This document shows, piece by piece, positions 26,881-34,845 of a stretch of DNA of 63,265 nucleotides. Source of the DNA: Actinomycetales bacterium (GTDB taxonomy: Bacteria; Actinomycetota; Actinomycetes; S36-B12). Location: assembly GCA_018970765.1 (NCBI GenBank), contig JAGWVT010000007.1, forward strand, positions 1 to 63,265, read 5' to 3'. Numbering within the stretch: the first letter of the stretch is position 1; each line of letters starts with the position of its first letter. The translations under genes were made by a program, and so were the position numbers. A model generated the notes under the pieces. The model was not told the origin of the DNA and searched no databases. It saw only the letters and a program-made list of their open reading frames with translations.

Positions 26881-28176
26881 CTAGCGCGAACCGGCCGTAC
26901 CTGCCTCGGGCGCCACCAGGGTCACCTGCGCACCAGCCGTATCGGTCACGGTTGCCTGCTCGGCTGCCCAGGCCAGGGCCTTGGCCCGTCGAATGTCTTG
27001 AAGGGCGCCGGACACCTGACCGGAGTCAACCAGGGCCTTGGCAAACGCGTCCGGAGTCATGCCGTAGCGCGGGGCTTGCTGGATGAGCCAGGCGCTGAGC
27101 TCCTCTTCACTCACCGCAATTTCCTGAGCCTGCGCAATTGCGTCAAAGATGAAGTCACTCTTCAACGACATGCGGATCTGTTCTTCGACCTCGGCGCGAT
27201 GCTCCGGAGTGTCTGCGTGATCGCCACCATGCTCCTGCTGGAAGTGCTCCTCCATTTGCTCAGACACGAAGCCTTCCGGCAACGGCATGTCAACCGCGTC
27301 CAGCAGTGCCTGGTGGACCTTCGCCCGGGCCTGGGCGCCCTGCTCCAGTTTGCGAACGCGACTCAGCCGCTCACGAAGGTCCGCACGCAACTCCGGCAAA
27401 GTGTCGAATTCCGATGCCAGTTGGACGAACTCATCGTCGAGGGCCGGCAGAACTCGCTCGCGCACCGTGCTCACCTCAACGGTAACCACAAGGTCCTGAC
27501 CCTCCCACTGGCCACCAAGCGGGGTGAACGTGAAACTGCGCTCGTCGCCCGCCTTCGCGCCGCGTACTGCCTCATCGGTGCCGGGCAGCAGGCCCTCGCT
27601 ACCCACCTCATAGGAGAGTGCTTGTCCGGCGAGGTCCTCGACAACGTCGCCGTCAGCCGTGGCCCCCGAAAGATTGACGAGTAGTACGTCACCATCGGCG
27701 GCTGCTCGGTCCACCTCACTCAAGGTGGCGAATCGACTGCGCAGAGCATCGACCTGAGCGTCGACATCGGCATCGGTGGCCTCCGCAGGGTCGACCTCAA
27801 CGCGCAGCCCACTGAGGTCAGGAAGCGTGAACTCCGGGCGCCGGTCCACTTCTGCAACGAAGGCCACCTGCTGACCGTCGGCAATGTCGGTGACGTCCAC
27901 TTCCGGCCGACCAACTGGAACGATGCCGTGCTCGATGAGCGCGTCCTGGTAGGCCGACGGGATGGCATCGTTTACGGCCTCAGCTAGGACGGCCTCACGG
28001 CCGACCCGCTGCTCGATGACTCGTGCCGGCACCTTGCCCTTGCGAAAGCCGGGAATGTTGACCTGCTTGGCAATGCGTGTCAATGCCGAGTCCAGGCTGG
28101 GTTGCAGGTCCTCGAAAGTCAGCTCCACGGAAACGCGAACGCGCGTCGGGGACAGGTTTTCGACCGTACTCTTCAC
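26881..28176 (-). CDS. tig: Trigger factor chaperone
   Basis: Ribosome-bound chaperone with prolyl isomerase domain. The 431 residues have the N-terminal ribosome-binding signature GFRKGKVPARVIEQRVG at about 44-60, a PPIase domain near 155-240, and the long helical C-terminal arms that include EQMEEHFQQEH and SAWLIQQAPRYGM. First gene of the tig-clpP1-clpP2-clpX block. Confidence 0.96.
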   Translation of the reverse strand: MKSTVENLSPTRVRVSVELTFEDLQPSLDSALTRIAKQVNIPGFRKGKVPARVIEQRVGREAVLAEAVNDAIPSAYQDALIEHGIVPVGRPEVDVTDIADGQQVAFVAEVDRRPEFTLPDLSGLRVEVDPAEATDADVDAQVDALRSRFATLSEVDRAAADGDVLLVNLSGATADGDVVEDLAGQALSYEVGSEGLLPGTDEAVRGAKAGDERSFTFTPLGGQWEGQDLVVTVEVSTVRERVLPALDDEFVQLASEFDTLPELRADLRERLSRVRKLEQGAQARAKVHQALLDAVDMPLPEGFVSEQMEEHFQQEHGGDHADTPEHRAEVEEQIRMSLKSDFIFDAIAQAQEIAVSEEELSAWLIQQAPRYGMTPDAFAKALVDSGQVSGALQDIRRAKALAWAAEQATVTDTAGAQVTLVAPEAGTAGSR

Positions 28177-28203
28177 GCTGCGCTCTCCTGGTCTTGGCAG
28201 TGT

Positions 28204-28279
28204 TGGTCGGGGCGGGGAGACTCGAACTCCCGATCTCCTGCTCCCAAAGCAGGCGCGCTAGCCACTACGCTACGCCCCG
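28204..28279 (-). tRNA. tRNA-Pro(UGG)
   Basis: Cloverleaf read on the minus strand: acceptor CGGGGCG pairs with CGCCCCG, the anticodon loop CTTTGGGAG places TGG at positions 34-36, and the T arm carries GTTCGAGTC. Discriminator A is followed by an encoded CCA (28204-28206). It lies between efeU and tig. Confidence 0.96.
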
Positions 28280-28313
28280 CGCACGGGAGCAGTCTATTGC
28301 CGCGATGAGACTG

Positions 28314-29198
28314 CTAGGACACCGGGACTTCGGCTCGTGCTGCGCCCGCACCTTGCTCGCCACTTGCCGACGGCGTCGCCGCAGTGGAAGGGGGCAAGGG
28401 ACGACGAATCACGACGAGGAAGATCGCCAGGACGACCACTAGGTACCCGCCCCAAGCGATCAGTTCCAGTGCGGTCATCGTGGGTACGACGTTGAAGACC
28501 GTGCGAAGCAGGCTGGCAACGACACCATCAGGGTTGATGACACCGGAAACGTCGAGGACGTAATTGTCCTTGCCGGGCAGCACGCCGACCTCCTGCAGTT
28601 CGTGGACGCCGTAGCGCAGCACACCCGCCGCGATCACGATCAAACCGATACCGGTCCAGAAGAACAGTCGCGACAGATTCAGTCGAAGTGCGCCACGATA
28701 AATGAGCACACCCAGTGCGACGGCCGTGGCCAGTCCCAGGAAGGCGCCTAGTAACGGCAGCACGCCCCCGCCAGTAGCACGCATCCCGGTCCACAGGAAT
28801 AGGGCCGTCTCCAGGCCTTCCCTGCCCACCGCGAAGAAGGCCACCAGCACCAACGCCCAGCTGCTGCGCGCGAGTGCGTTGTCAACCTCACCATGCAGGT
28901 GGGCCTTGAGGGTGCGGGCATGGCGGGCCATCCACAAGATCATCCAGGTGATGAGAACAACAGCGACCAGGCTCATGAAACCGGCGAATGCCTCCGCTGC
29001 CTGATCCGAGAGGGCCTGGCCCGTCACCTGCAAGGCGACCACAGCCAGCACGGACAGGCCAATAGCCGCCCCAACACCAGCCCAAATGCGTGGCAGGAAC
29101 TGGCGCTGGTCAATGCGTACCAGGTAGGCAACCAGGATGGCCACCACGAGGGCGGCCTCCAGCCCCTCGCGCAGGCCGATCAGGAAGTTCGCAAACAT
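28314..29198 (-). CDS. efeU: EfeU/FTR1-family iron permease
   Basis: Membrane iron permease of the oxidase-dependent FTR1 family. The 294 residues form about seven helices with two iron-binding REGLE motifs, the first at residues 10-14 (LREGLEAALVV) and the second in AVGREGLETALFLW. The C-terminus is short and Pro/Ala-rich. No efeO or efeB partner is present in the window, so it may work alone or with distant genes. A near-consensus IdeR/DtxR box lies 54-72 bases upstream, implying repression when iron is plentiful. Confidence 0.93.
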   Translation of the reverse strand: MFANFLIGLREGLEAALVVAILVAYLVRIDQRQFLPRIWAGVGAAIGLSVLAVVALQVTGQALSDQAAEAFAGFMSLVAVVLITWMILWMARHARTLKAHLHGEVDNALARSSWALVLVAFFAVGREGLETALFLWTGMRATGGGVLPLLGAFLGLATAVALGVLIYRGALRLNLSRLFFWTGIGLIVIAAGVLRYGVHELQEVGVLPGKDNYVLDVSGVINPDGVVASLLRTVFNVVPTMTALELIAWGGYLVVVLAIFLVVIRRPLPPSTAATPSASGEQGAGAARAEVPVS

Positions 29199-29251
29199 GT
29201 CCGTCCCTCAGTTCCAATCGGTTTTGCCCGACCTCGGTTCTTGTCTGTGAG

Positions 29252-29270
29252 TTAGGTTAGCCTAACCTGG
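29252..29270. promoter_or_regulatory. IdeR/DtxR iron box
   Basis: TTAGGTTAGCCTAACCTGG matches the 19-bp IdeR/DtxR consensus except in the last two bases. It lies between efeU (minus) and the PhhB-like gene (plus) and is well placed for iron-dependent repression of efeU. Confidence 0.88.
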
Positions 29271-29306
29271 CATTCGAAGCCAATCAAACCCAGAGAAGGG
29301 CAGCGC

Positions 29307-29600
29307 ATGACCGGCGAACCGGCCCTGACGCAGGCAGCGCTGGGACGCCTGCTGGCCGAACTGCCCGACTGGGCGACCGACGGCGCAGCCCTAGTTCGAG
29401 TGGACGAGGCAACTTCGTTCTCCGCTGCGGTGGCCTGGATTGTTGCCGTAGCGCAGGTGGCCGAGGCGATGGACCACCACCCTGACATCGACCTGCGCTA
29501 CCGAAAGATCACTTGGCGCCTGAGCACACATTCGGTTGGAGCGATAACGGCGCTGGACATTCAGTTAGCCCGAAGAATTAACGACATCGTCAACGTCTAG
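29307..29600 (+). CDS. Pterin-4a-carbinolamine dehydratase family protein
   Basis: A small 97-residue protein of the PCD/DCoH fold. The core AEAMDHHPDIDLRYRKITWR followed by LSTHSVGAITALDIQLA holds the active-site His residues of the family, which dehydrates carbinolamine pterins; in bacteria without phenylalanine hydroxylase the role may be in molybdopterin or folate chemistry. GAGAAGG precedes the ATG. It is divergent from efeU across the iron box, so weak iron regulation is possible. Confidence 0.85.
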   Translation: MTGEPALTQAALGRLLAELPDWATDGAALVRVDEATSFSAAVAWIVAVAQVAEAMDHHPDIDLRYRKITWRLSTHSVGAITALDIQLARRINDIVNV

Positions 29601-29620
29601 ACTCAAGCAAGGCACCATCC

Positions 29621-29694
29621 GCGGGCGTAGCTCAATGGTAGAGCCCCAGCCTTCCAAGCTGGTCATGCGGGTTCGATTCCCGTCGCCCGCTCCA
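29621..29694 (+). tRNA. tRNA-Gly(UCC)
   Basis: Acceptor GCGGGCG pairs with CGCCCGC, D arm GCTCAATGGTAGAGC, anticodon stem CCAGC/GCTGG around the loop CTTCCAA (anticodon TCC), T arm with GTTCGATTC, discriminator T and encoded CCA (29692-29694). Confidence 0.96.
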
Positions 29695-29739
29695 GCGCCA
29701 GTGCGGTGGAGTTGCACGCATCGCATTTCATCTCTAACG

Positions 29740-29848
29740 TAAAAATGTCTTGGGGAGTACCTCCAATGCGACGACCTCGTCAATACGGTCTGTGAATCCC
29801 GCCAGGGAATCCGCCAGGCCCGGGGCGTTGGCCGGGACAACCTTTGGA
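29740..29848 (+). ncRNA. Probable yybP-ykoY manganese riboswitch upstream of terC
   Basis: The 160-base leader between tRNA-Gly and terC contains the conserved yybP-ykoY elements in order: GGGGAGTA at 29752-29759, CGTCAATACGG at 29778-29788, a helix formed by TCCCG (29797-29801) with CGGGA, and the 3' GGCCGGGACAACCTTTGG near 29829-29847. The family senses Mn2+ and commonly controls TerC or MntP. The TTG start of terC follows almost immediately, consistent with translational control. Assigned from remembered motifs, not by a covariance search. Confidence 0.72.
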
Positions 29849-29856
29849 TAGCCCTC

Positions 29857-30768
29857 TTGGTTGGCATTCTCGCGATGCTTGCGCTCGATCTATTCCTGCA
29901 CCGCGATGCCCATGTCATCAAAGTCCGCGAATCAGCCATCTGGTCGATGGTCTGGGTGGCAGTGGCGGTTGCCGTGGGTGGCGCCATCTGGTGGGCCTAC
30001 GGCGCAGAATTCGGCCTGCAGTACTTCGCGGGCTACATCATTGAGAAGTCACTGGCCATCGACAACGTTTTTGTCTGGGCCATGATCTTCAGTTACTTCG
30101 CTGTCCCACGCAAGTATCAACATCGGGTGCTCTTTTACGGCGTGGTTGGCGCCCTTGTCTTCCGGGCGATTTTCATCGCCGCAGGTTCGGTTCTCATTGC
30201 CAGCTTCGCATGGATTCTCTACGTCTTCGGTGCCTTCCTGATCCTCACCGGGATCAAAATGCTCATCCAGCGCAACGAGCACATCAATCCCGAACGATCT
30301 AAGACCTTGCGGCTCTTCCGCAGATTTGTACCCACGTCGGATGACTATGACGGTCAGAAGTTCCTGACCCGGCGCAACGGGGTACTCATGGCCACGCCTT
30401 TGCTTGCCGTGCTCGTGCTGGTGGAGGTGACTGACATCATCTTCGCGGTCGATTCGATTCCGGCAATCTTCGCGGTGACGCAGGAGCCTTTCCTAGTGTT
30501 CGCGAGCAACGCTCTGGCAATCCTGGGATTACGCGCGATGTATTTCCTCTTGGCTGACCTCATTCACCCCTTTGTGTACTTAAAACTGGGCCTATCCCTT
30601 GTACTGGTCTGGGTCGGCATCAAGATGATTGTCAGCCACGCGCTCTTCAAAATTCCAACGGCCCTGAGTCTGGGTGTTGTCATCGCGATCATTGCGATCT
30701 CTATCGGGGCCAGCCTTTGGGTCAGCCGGGGGCAACCACGGCAGAGCGTGGACGCTAGTGCCGGATGA
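29857..30768 (+). CDS. terC: TerC-family integral membrane metal exporter
   Basis: A 303-residue polytopic protein of the TerC/Alx family, linked to manganese export and metallation of exoenzymes. Typical segments are ALDLFLHRDAHVIKVRESA, EKSLAIDNVFVWAMIFSYF and VEVTDIIFAVDSIPAIFAVT, where the acidic residues within helices are thought to bind metal. The start is TTG 29857; no ATG or GTG occurs earlier in frame after the stop at 29740, and the next ATG (29875) would cut into the first helix. A riboswitch of the manganese class sits directly upstream. Confidence 0.9.
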   Translation: MVGILAMLALDLFLHRDAHVIKVRESAIWSMVWVAVAVAVGGAIWWAYGAEFGLQYFAGYIIEKSLAIDNVFVWAMIFSYFAVPRKYQHRVLFYGVVGALVFRAIFIAAGSVLIASFAWILYVFGAFLILTGIKMLIQRNEHINPERSKTLRLFRRFVPTSDDYDGQKFLTRRNGVLMATPLLAVLVLVEVTDIIFAVDSIPAIFAVTQEPFLVFASNALAILGLRAMYFLLADLIHPFVYLKLGLSLVLVWVGIKMIVSHALFKIPTALSLGVVIAIIAISIGASLWVSRGQPRQSVDASAG

Positions 30769-30777
30769 TCCGCACTC

Positions 30778-32781
30778 CTACTCCAAGCGAATCGGCTGCA
30801 GGTCGACGATCACCATGCTGCCGTCCAGCGCATTGCACTGGCCTTTGAGGGTGCAGTACTGGCGGGCGGCAGCAGGTGCCTCGATTAGTTCCAGCGAGTC
30901 TGCATAGGCCAACCAGAACGGCTTGCCGTCTCGCTGGAACTCACAGATCACCGCGCCTTCCGGTTCCTGACATGACTTGAAGGTGGCACCAACCAGCCAG
31001 GCGTGCGTGGTCCGCCAGGCCTGCCCGGAGGCCGTAGAGGTCGGCGTCAACTGAATGCCGTACTGCCCGTAGTACTGCGGGGTCCAGGCAAACCAATGCG
31101 TTTCCTCGATGCCGAGGCGCACCGCATCGATGAATGTGCGCGAAAGCCAACCTGCCGATTCATCCGCGTTCATGTCCTGATGCGGTTTAGGACCAGGACC
31201 AGCAAGCCCGTAGTTCAACTCTGTGTTGTAGATCGGCTTGGTCGGGGCACCGGCAATGGCCAGGTAGGCCTTGTACTGCGCCACGAAATCCGCCACGTCG
31301 CTCGGGGTTCCATCAGCATCCGGGTATGCATGCACCGCGTAGCCATCAACCGGCCATCCCCGCTTTGCGAGTTCACGCAGATATGTGGGGAAGAATCGAT
31401 AGATCGAACCCTCCGTACGGGTCGTCGCACTTGCCGTTAATGTCAGGCTCGATGCGCTGTTTGCCTTGATCACGTCGTACACAACCTTGGTCATTACCGC
31501 CATCTCGGCCGGCGTACCTTTCCAGAAGGTCTGCAGATTCGCCTCGTTCCAGGTCTCGTACGCCCAAATGCGATTCCCGTAGCGCTTAACCACCGCCGTG
31601 ACATACCGCTCGAAATCCGCCAAGCCATCCGCGACGAATGGACCGGCAGCACCTTTGCCCCAACTTTCATCTGGAGCTGATGGATTAGCTGAAGCCCAGG
31701 CAGGAACCGGGCCGAGGACCAGGAGCACTTTCTTGCCCTGCGATTCCGCCGTGCGCACCGCCTGATCGAGCGGACTCCAGTTGAACTTGTCGCGACTTGG
31801 TTGGATGTCCTTCCATAGCACTCCTGAATCCCACAGTCGCAGGGTCGCGTATGGCACGTTCGGCGTGCTGTTCCACGCTGGCGGCGCCAGCAGACCGAAA
31901 AGATTGGCTCCCACCACTCGACCGGTGGCATCGGAGCCATCGGTCGTGGGGAGTGCCGGAACGTCCGTGGTCTGCACAGTAAAGATCGCATCGGGGCGCA
32001 GGGCGACGAAATGATCAATCCATCGCTCGACGGCAACCTTCTCGGTGCGCGTCATGGCAAGCCGGTTTCGAATCGAGCTCAGCACGATCGCCGCCGCAGC
32101 TCGCGGCTTCAGTGCCTCAGGTAGCGCCTGCAACATGCAGCTGGAGTCCGCTGAGGTGCGACAGGCCTTGGCTACACGCACCGCAGGAACCTCGGTGAGC
32201 AGCGCGTAGTTCGCCGCCCACGACACGGCTTCGAACGTTGCAGCAGAGGGGTCCGCGCTCTGCGGGCCATCGGCGGATGGAACGTCTGCCACGGTGGCCA
32301 CAGAAAGATCCGCGCCGAAATCCTGCAGATACCTGCTGCGCTCCGATGCATTCCAGCCGTACCCGCCAGACGCCCAGACCGCGGGCAGGCTCATCACGGG
32401 GACCAACGTGAGTTGACCCGCGTTAGCCACCTCCGCCGTGCCGAAGTTCGCCAACCAGCGCCCACCACTGATCGCGCACGCTGGTCCAACAACGCGCGGC
32501 GCCTGCACGGCCAATGCGATCACTGCTTGCTGACGAGGCGAACACCCACGAGCGTCCTTGGCCGCACCAACATCACCGAAGGCATCGGTGCGAAAACCCT
32601 GCTCCATCTTGGGCAGCACCGGAATCGCGTTCAACAGCGCACGGGCAGAACCCTGCACCGTTGCCGCCGGAGCAGCCCAGGCACTTGAGGTAGGCATCCA
32701 GACTGCAGCACCGAACGTAAGTACTCCAGCGAAGAACAGGAACTGCTGCACCTGCCTTGGCATAACCCGCGCCTTCACCAT
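30778..32781 (-). CDS. Secreted GH-A-clan glycosidase with N-terminal DUF1524-like pseudo-nuclease domain
   Basis: A 667-residue exported protein. After a signal peptide (FLFFAGVLTFGAAVWMPTSSAWA), residues of about 60-250 follow the layout of secreted DUF1524 HNH proteins: GCSPRQQAVI, then CAISGGRW, then VWASGGYGWNASERSRYLQD. The family's catalytic DHxVPL is replaced by TLVPVMSL, so nuclease activity is unlikely. Residues of about 300-600 form a (beta/alpha)8 glycosidase resembling GH39: the acid/base is expected in YETWNEANLQ (near 413) and the nucleophile in IYNTELNYG (near 523). The C-terminus has a small Cys-containing domain. AGGTAGGT precedes the ATG. Substrate unknown; a surface or capsular polysaccharide is possible. 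Confidence 0.75.
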   Translation of the reverse strand: MVKARVMPRQVQQFLFFAGVLTFGAAVWMPTSSAWAAPAATVQGSARALLNAIPVLPKMEQGFRTDAFGDVGAAKDARGCSPRQQAVIALAVQAPRVVGPACAISGGRWLANFGTAEVANAGQLTLVPVMSLPAVWASGGYGWNASERSRYLQDFGADLSVATVADVPSADGPQSADPSAATFEAVSWAANYALLTEVPAVRVAKACRTSADSSCMLQALPEALKPRAAAAIVLSSIRNRLAMTRTEKVAVERWIDHFVALRPDAIFTVQTTDVPALPTTDGSDATGRVVGANLFGLLAPPAWNSTPNVPYATLRLWDSGVLWKDIQPSRDKFNWSPLDQAVRTAESQGKKVLLVLGPVPAWASANPSAPDESWGKGAAGPFVADGLADFERYVTAVVKRYGNRIWAYETWNEANLQTFWKGTPAEMAVMTKVVYDVIKANSASSLTLTASATTRTEGSIYRFFPTYLRELAKRGWPVDGYAVHAYPDADGTPSDVADFVAQYKAYLAIAGAPTKPIYNTELNYGLAGPGPKPHQDMNADESAGWLSRTFIDAVRLGIEETHWFAWTPQYYGQYGIQLTPTSTASGQAWRTTHAWLVGATFKSCQEPEGAVICEFQRDGKPFWLAYADSLELIEAPAAARQYCTLKGQCNALDGSMVIVDLQPIRLE

Positions 32782-32854
32782 GACCTACCTCAGGACTGTC
32801 AACGCATGTCGGATGATCGGCCGGGCTGGCTGACCGGGCTGAACAATCAGATCG

Positions 32855-33634
32855 CTAGCGACGCCCGCCGCCGTGACCGCCGCCACCGCCACCGCCACCG
32901 CCACCGCCACCGCCACCGCCACCGCCACCGCCACCGCCGTGATCGTCATGGCCGCCGCCGTGGTCACCGTGATTGCCATGGTCACCATGATCTTCGTGGT
33001 CACCGTGATTGCCATGGTCACCATGATCTTCGTGGTCACCGCCAGTCTCACCGCCACTGTCACTGCCGTCGTCACTGCCGTCGTCGTCACCAGACTCCGG
33101 TGGTGTTGCGCCACCATCTGTTGGCGGCGCTATCGGTGGAGTCGGTGCCGGAGTCGAAGGCGGTGTCACCGGCGTTGAGCCCGATCCCCCTGAGGAATCA
33201 CCGCTCGTTGAACCACTGCCTCCGGACGTCGACCCACTGCTGCCCGAAGTGCTGGGGGCCTCAACGGTTGTCGCGGTGGTCGGTGGCTTAGCGGGAGCAA
33301 GTTCGCCGTCGGCGCCGTCGAGGTCAATGATCGGTCCACCTGCAGCTCGCTGCACCGTCCAGTCGAAGATAATGCCGCTGGCGACGTCCACATAACCCAC
33401 CACAACCGACCCATCCCGGCGTTGCACGGTGACCGCCCACGAGGTGAAGCCATCTCGCCGAACCTTCTTCACCGAAAGCACTTCGCCAGGGACTTTCTTG
33501 ACGACCTTCGTCTCGGCAGCATCGGCAATCACTGCGGCGTTCGCCGGTACGGCGGTCAGCGCGGCAACGCACAACGCCAGCGCCGTACCGACACTGATGG
33601 CGCCGCGCTTGAGTGAATCACTGTTGACGTACAT
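32855..33634 (-). CDS. Secreted PepSY-like protein with His/Asp/Gly-rich tail
   Basis: A 259-residue exported protein. The signal peptide (ALALCVAALTAVPANAAV) is followed by one PepSY-type module at about 45-105 (VPGEVLSVKKVRRDGFTSWA, VVGYVDVASGIIFDWTVQ), then a Thr/Ser/Pro/Gly linker and a tail built of HEDHGDHGNHGD repeats ending in about 25 glycines. The tail could bind Zn, Cu or Ni through its many His and Asp residues. AGGAGG lies 9 bases before the ATG. It is a tandem paralogue of the next gene upstream (33715-34668), with nearly identical PepSY modules but an unrelated tail. Function unknown. Confidence 0.75.
   Translation of the reverse strand: MYVNSDSLKRGAISVGTALALCVAALTAVPANAAVIADAAETKVVKKVPGEVLSVKKVRRDGFTSWAVTVQRRDGSVVVGYVDVASGIIFDWTVQRAAGGPIIDLDGADGELAPAKPPTTATTVEAPSTSGSSGSTSGGSGSTSGDSSGGSGSTPVTPPSTPAPTPPIAPPTDGGATPPESGDDDGSDDGSDSGGETGGDHEDHGDHGNHGDHEDHGDHGNHGDHGGGHDDHGGGGGGGGGGGGGGGGGGGGGHGGGRR
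32881..32934. repeat. Hexanucleotide CGCCAC tandem repeat (poly-Gly coding)
   Basis: Nine uninterrupted CGCCAC units on the plus strand, read on the minus strand as GTGGCG and encoding the poly-glycine end of the PepSY-like protein. Unit length is a multiple of three, so slippage would change tail length without frameshift. Confidence 0.85.
32961..33040. repeat. 36-bp tandem repeat encoding His/Asp/Asn dodecapeptides
   Basis: Two identical 36-bp copies (32961-32996 and 32997-33032) plus an 8-base start of a third encode the repeated DHEDHGDHGNHG-type segment of the PepSY-like protein. Identity at the DNA level points to recent duplication. Confidence 0.85.
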
Positions 33635-33714
33635 GGAATTCGCCTCCTAGTGCCGTGAACGCTACCTGAGTTTCACCGGACGTCAGCCCGCCTTCCCATG
33701 ACAGCGGGTGGCTG

Positions 33715-34668
33715 CTAGTCGCCATCGCCGCTAGCGGGCGCATCCGCACTTGGGCCAGACGGCGCATCGGCACTTGGGGCAGACGGAGCATCGCTGCTGG
33801 AGTCAGACGGTGCATCACTGCTGGAGTCAGACGGTGCATCACTGCTGGGGTCCGAAGCTCCCGCATCATCGGGTCCGCCATCTGAACCAGGTCCCTCGTC
33901 GGAATCGCCGACCCACACGGTGCCCCCGTCGTAATCGCCGCCCCAATCGGCACCATCGTCAGATCCGTCGCTCCAATGGGGTTCGTCAGGCACCCAACTG
34001 CCTGAGTCGTTATCCCACCAAAATGTCTGAACGGTCGTGCCGCTGGAACTCCAGGTGATTTCGGTGTACCAGGAGGACCAGATCGAATTCCAGAACGAGT
34101 TCCAGCTGTACTCGTCCCAAACCGAGTTGTCCCAATTGATGTACTGGCCGTCGTAGGCACTGGAGGGATTGCCACCACTAGGCGCGCTCGGCACCTGTCC
34201 AGCGCCGCCGGAGTCCTCACCCGATGGCGTATCAGTCTTAACGTCGTCGTCGGGTGCGCTGACCTGGCCAGTCGCACCGTTACCGGTCGCTGGACCGGTA
34301 ACGGGAGGCTTCGCTGGCGCCAGGGCACCGTCGGGGCCATCCAGATCGACGACCGGGCCGCCTGGGCCACGCTGCACCGTCCAATCGAAAACGATCCCGC
34401 TGCCCTGGTCGACGTACCCGACCACGATTGAGCCATCACGGCGCTGCACCGTGACCGCCCACGACGTGAACCCGTCTCGACGGGTCTTCTTCACCGACAG
34501 AACCTGCCCCGGCACTTTGGCGGTCACCTTGACCTGTGCCGTGGCCGCCGGAATTCGTGCTGCCTGAGCTGGGTTGGCCCCAGCCACCGCTGCCGTACCT
34601 AGTCCGGCCAACATGGCCAAGCCGGCGGCACTCGAAGCCGCCCACGACGTTGCCTTCCACCGTCCCAT
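33715..34668 (-). CDS. Secreted PepSY-like protein with Trp/Asp/Ser-rich tail
   Basis: A 317-residue exported paralogue of the downstream gene. The signal peptide (GLAMLAGLGTAAVAGANPAQA) is followed by the same PepSY-type module (VPGQVLSVKKTRRDGFTSWA, VVGYVDQGSGIVFDWTVQ) and the shared DLDGPDGALAPAKPP stretch. The tail differs: a Trp/Tyr/Asn-rich block (DEYSWNSFWNSIWSSWYTEI), an acidic Asp/Gly block, and SDAPSDSS repeats. AGGAGGAGGG lies before the ATG. The two genes are probably co-transcribed, with 80 bases between them. No known family outside the PepSY-like module was recognised. Confidence 0.72.
   Translation of the reverse strand: MGRWKATSWAASSAAGLAMLAGLGTAAVAGANPAQAARIPAATAQVKVTAKVPGQVLSVKKTRRDGFTSWAVTVQRRDGSIVVGYVDQGSGIVFDWTVQRGPGGPVVDLDGPDGALAPAKPPVTGPATGNGATGQVSAPDDDVKTDTPSGEDSGGAGQVPSAPSGGNPSSAYDGQYINWDNSVWDEYSWNSFWNSIWSSWYTEITWSSSGTTVQTFWWDNDSGSWVPDEPHWSDGSDDGADWGGDYDGGTVWVGDSDEGPGSDGGPDDAGASDPSSDAPSDSSSDAPSDSSSDAPSAPSADAPSGPSADAPASGDGD
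33781..33852. repeat. 24-bp tandem repeat in the PepSY-like paralogue
   Basis: Three copies of a 24-bp unit (33781-33804, 33805-33828, 33829-33852) differing at a few positions. They encode the octapeptide repeat SSDAPSDS at the C-terminal tail. Confidence 0.85.
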
Positions 34669-34845
34669 AGGACCCTCCTCCTATCGGTGTTGGCAGTACG
34701 ACGGTGACCAAGGTCCCCTGGTTCCCGCGATTCTGGGCGGCCTGATGTGCAGAACCCAGGTGGGGGCAACTGGATGCGAGAAATCTTCGATCGCGTCACC
34801 AGCGTGTGGCTCGACCCTTCGTCAGCACACTGTCGAAGTAAAAGG

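Noticed and set aside
32873..33178. Plus-strand open frames with Thr-Ala or Arg-His repeats.
   Set aside because: They are shadows of the repeat-coding tail of the PepSY-like gene on the minus strand.
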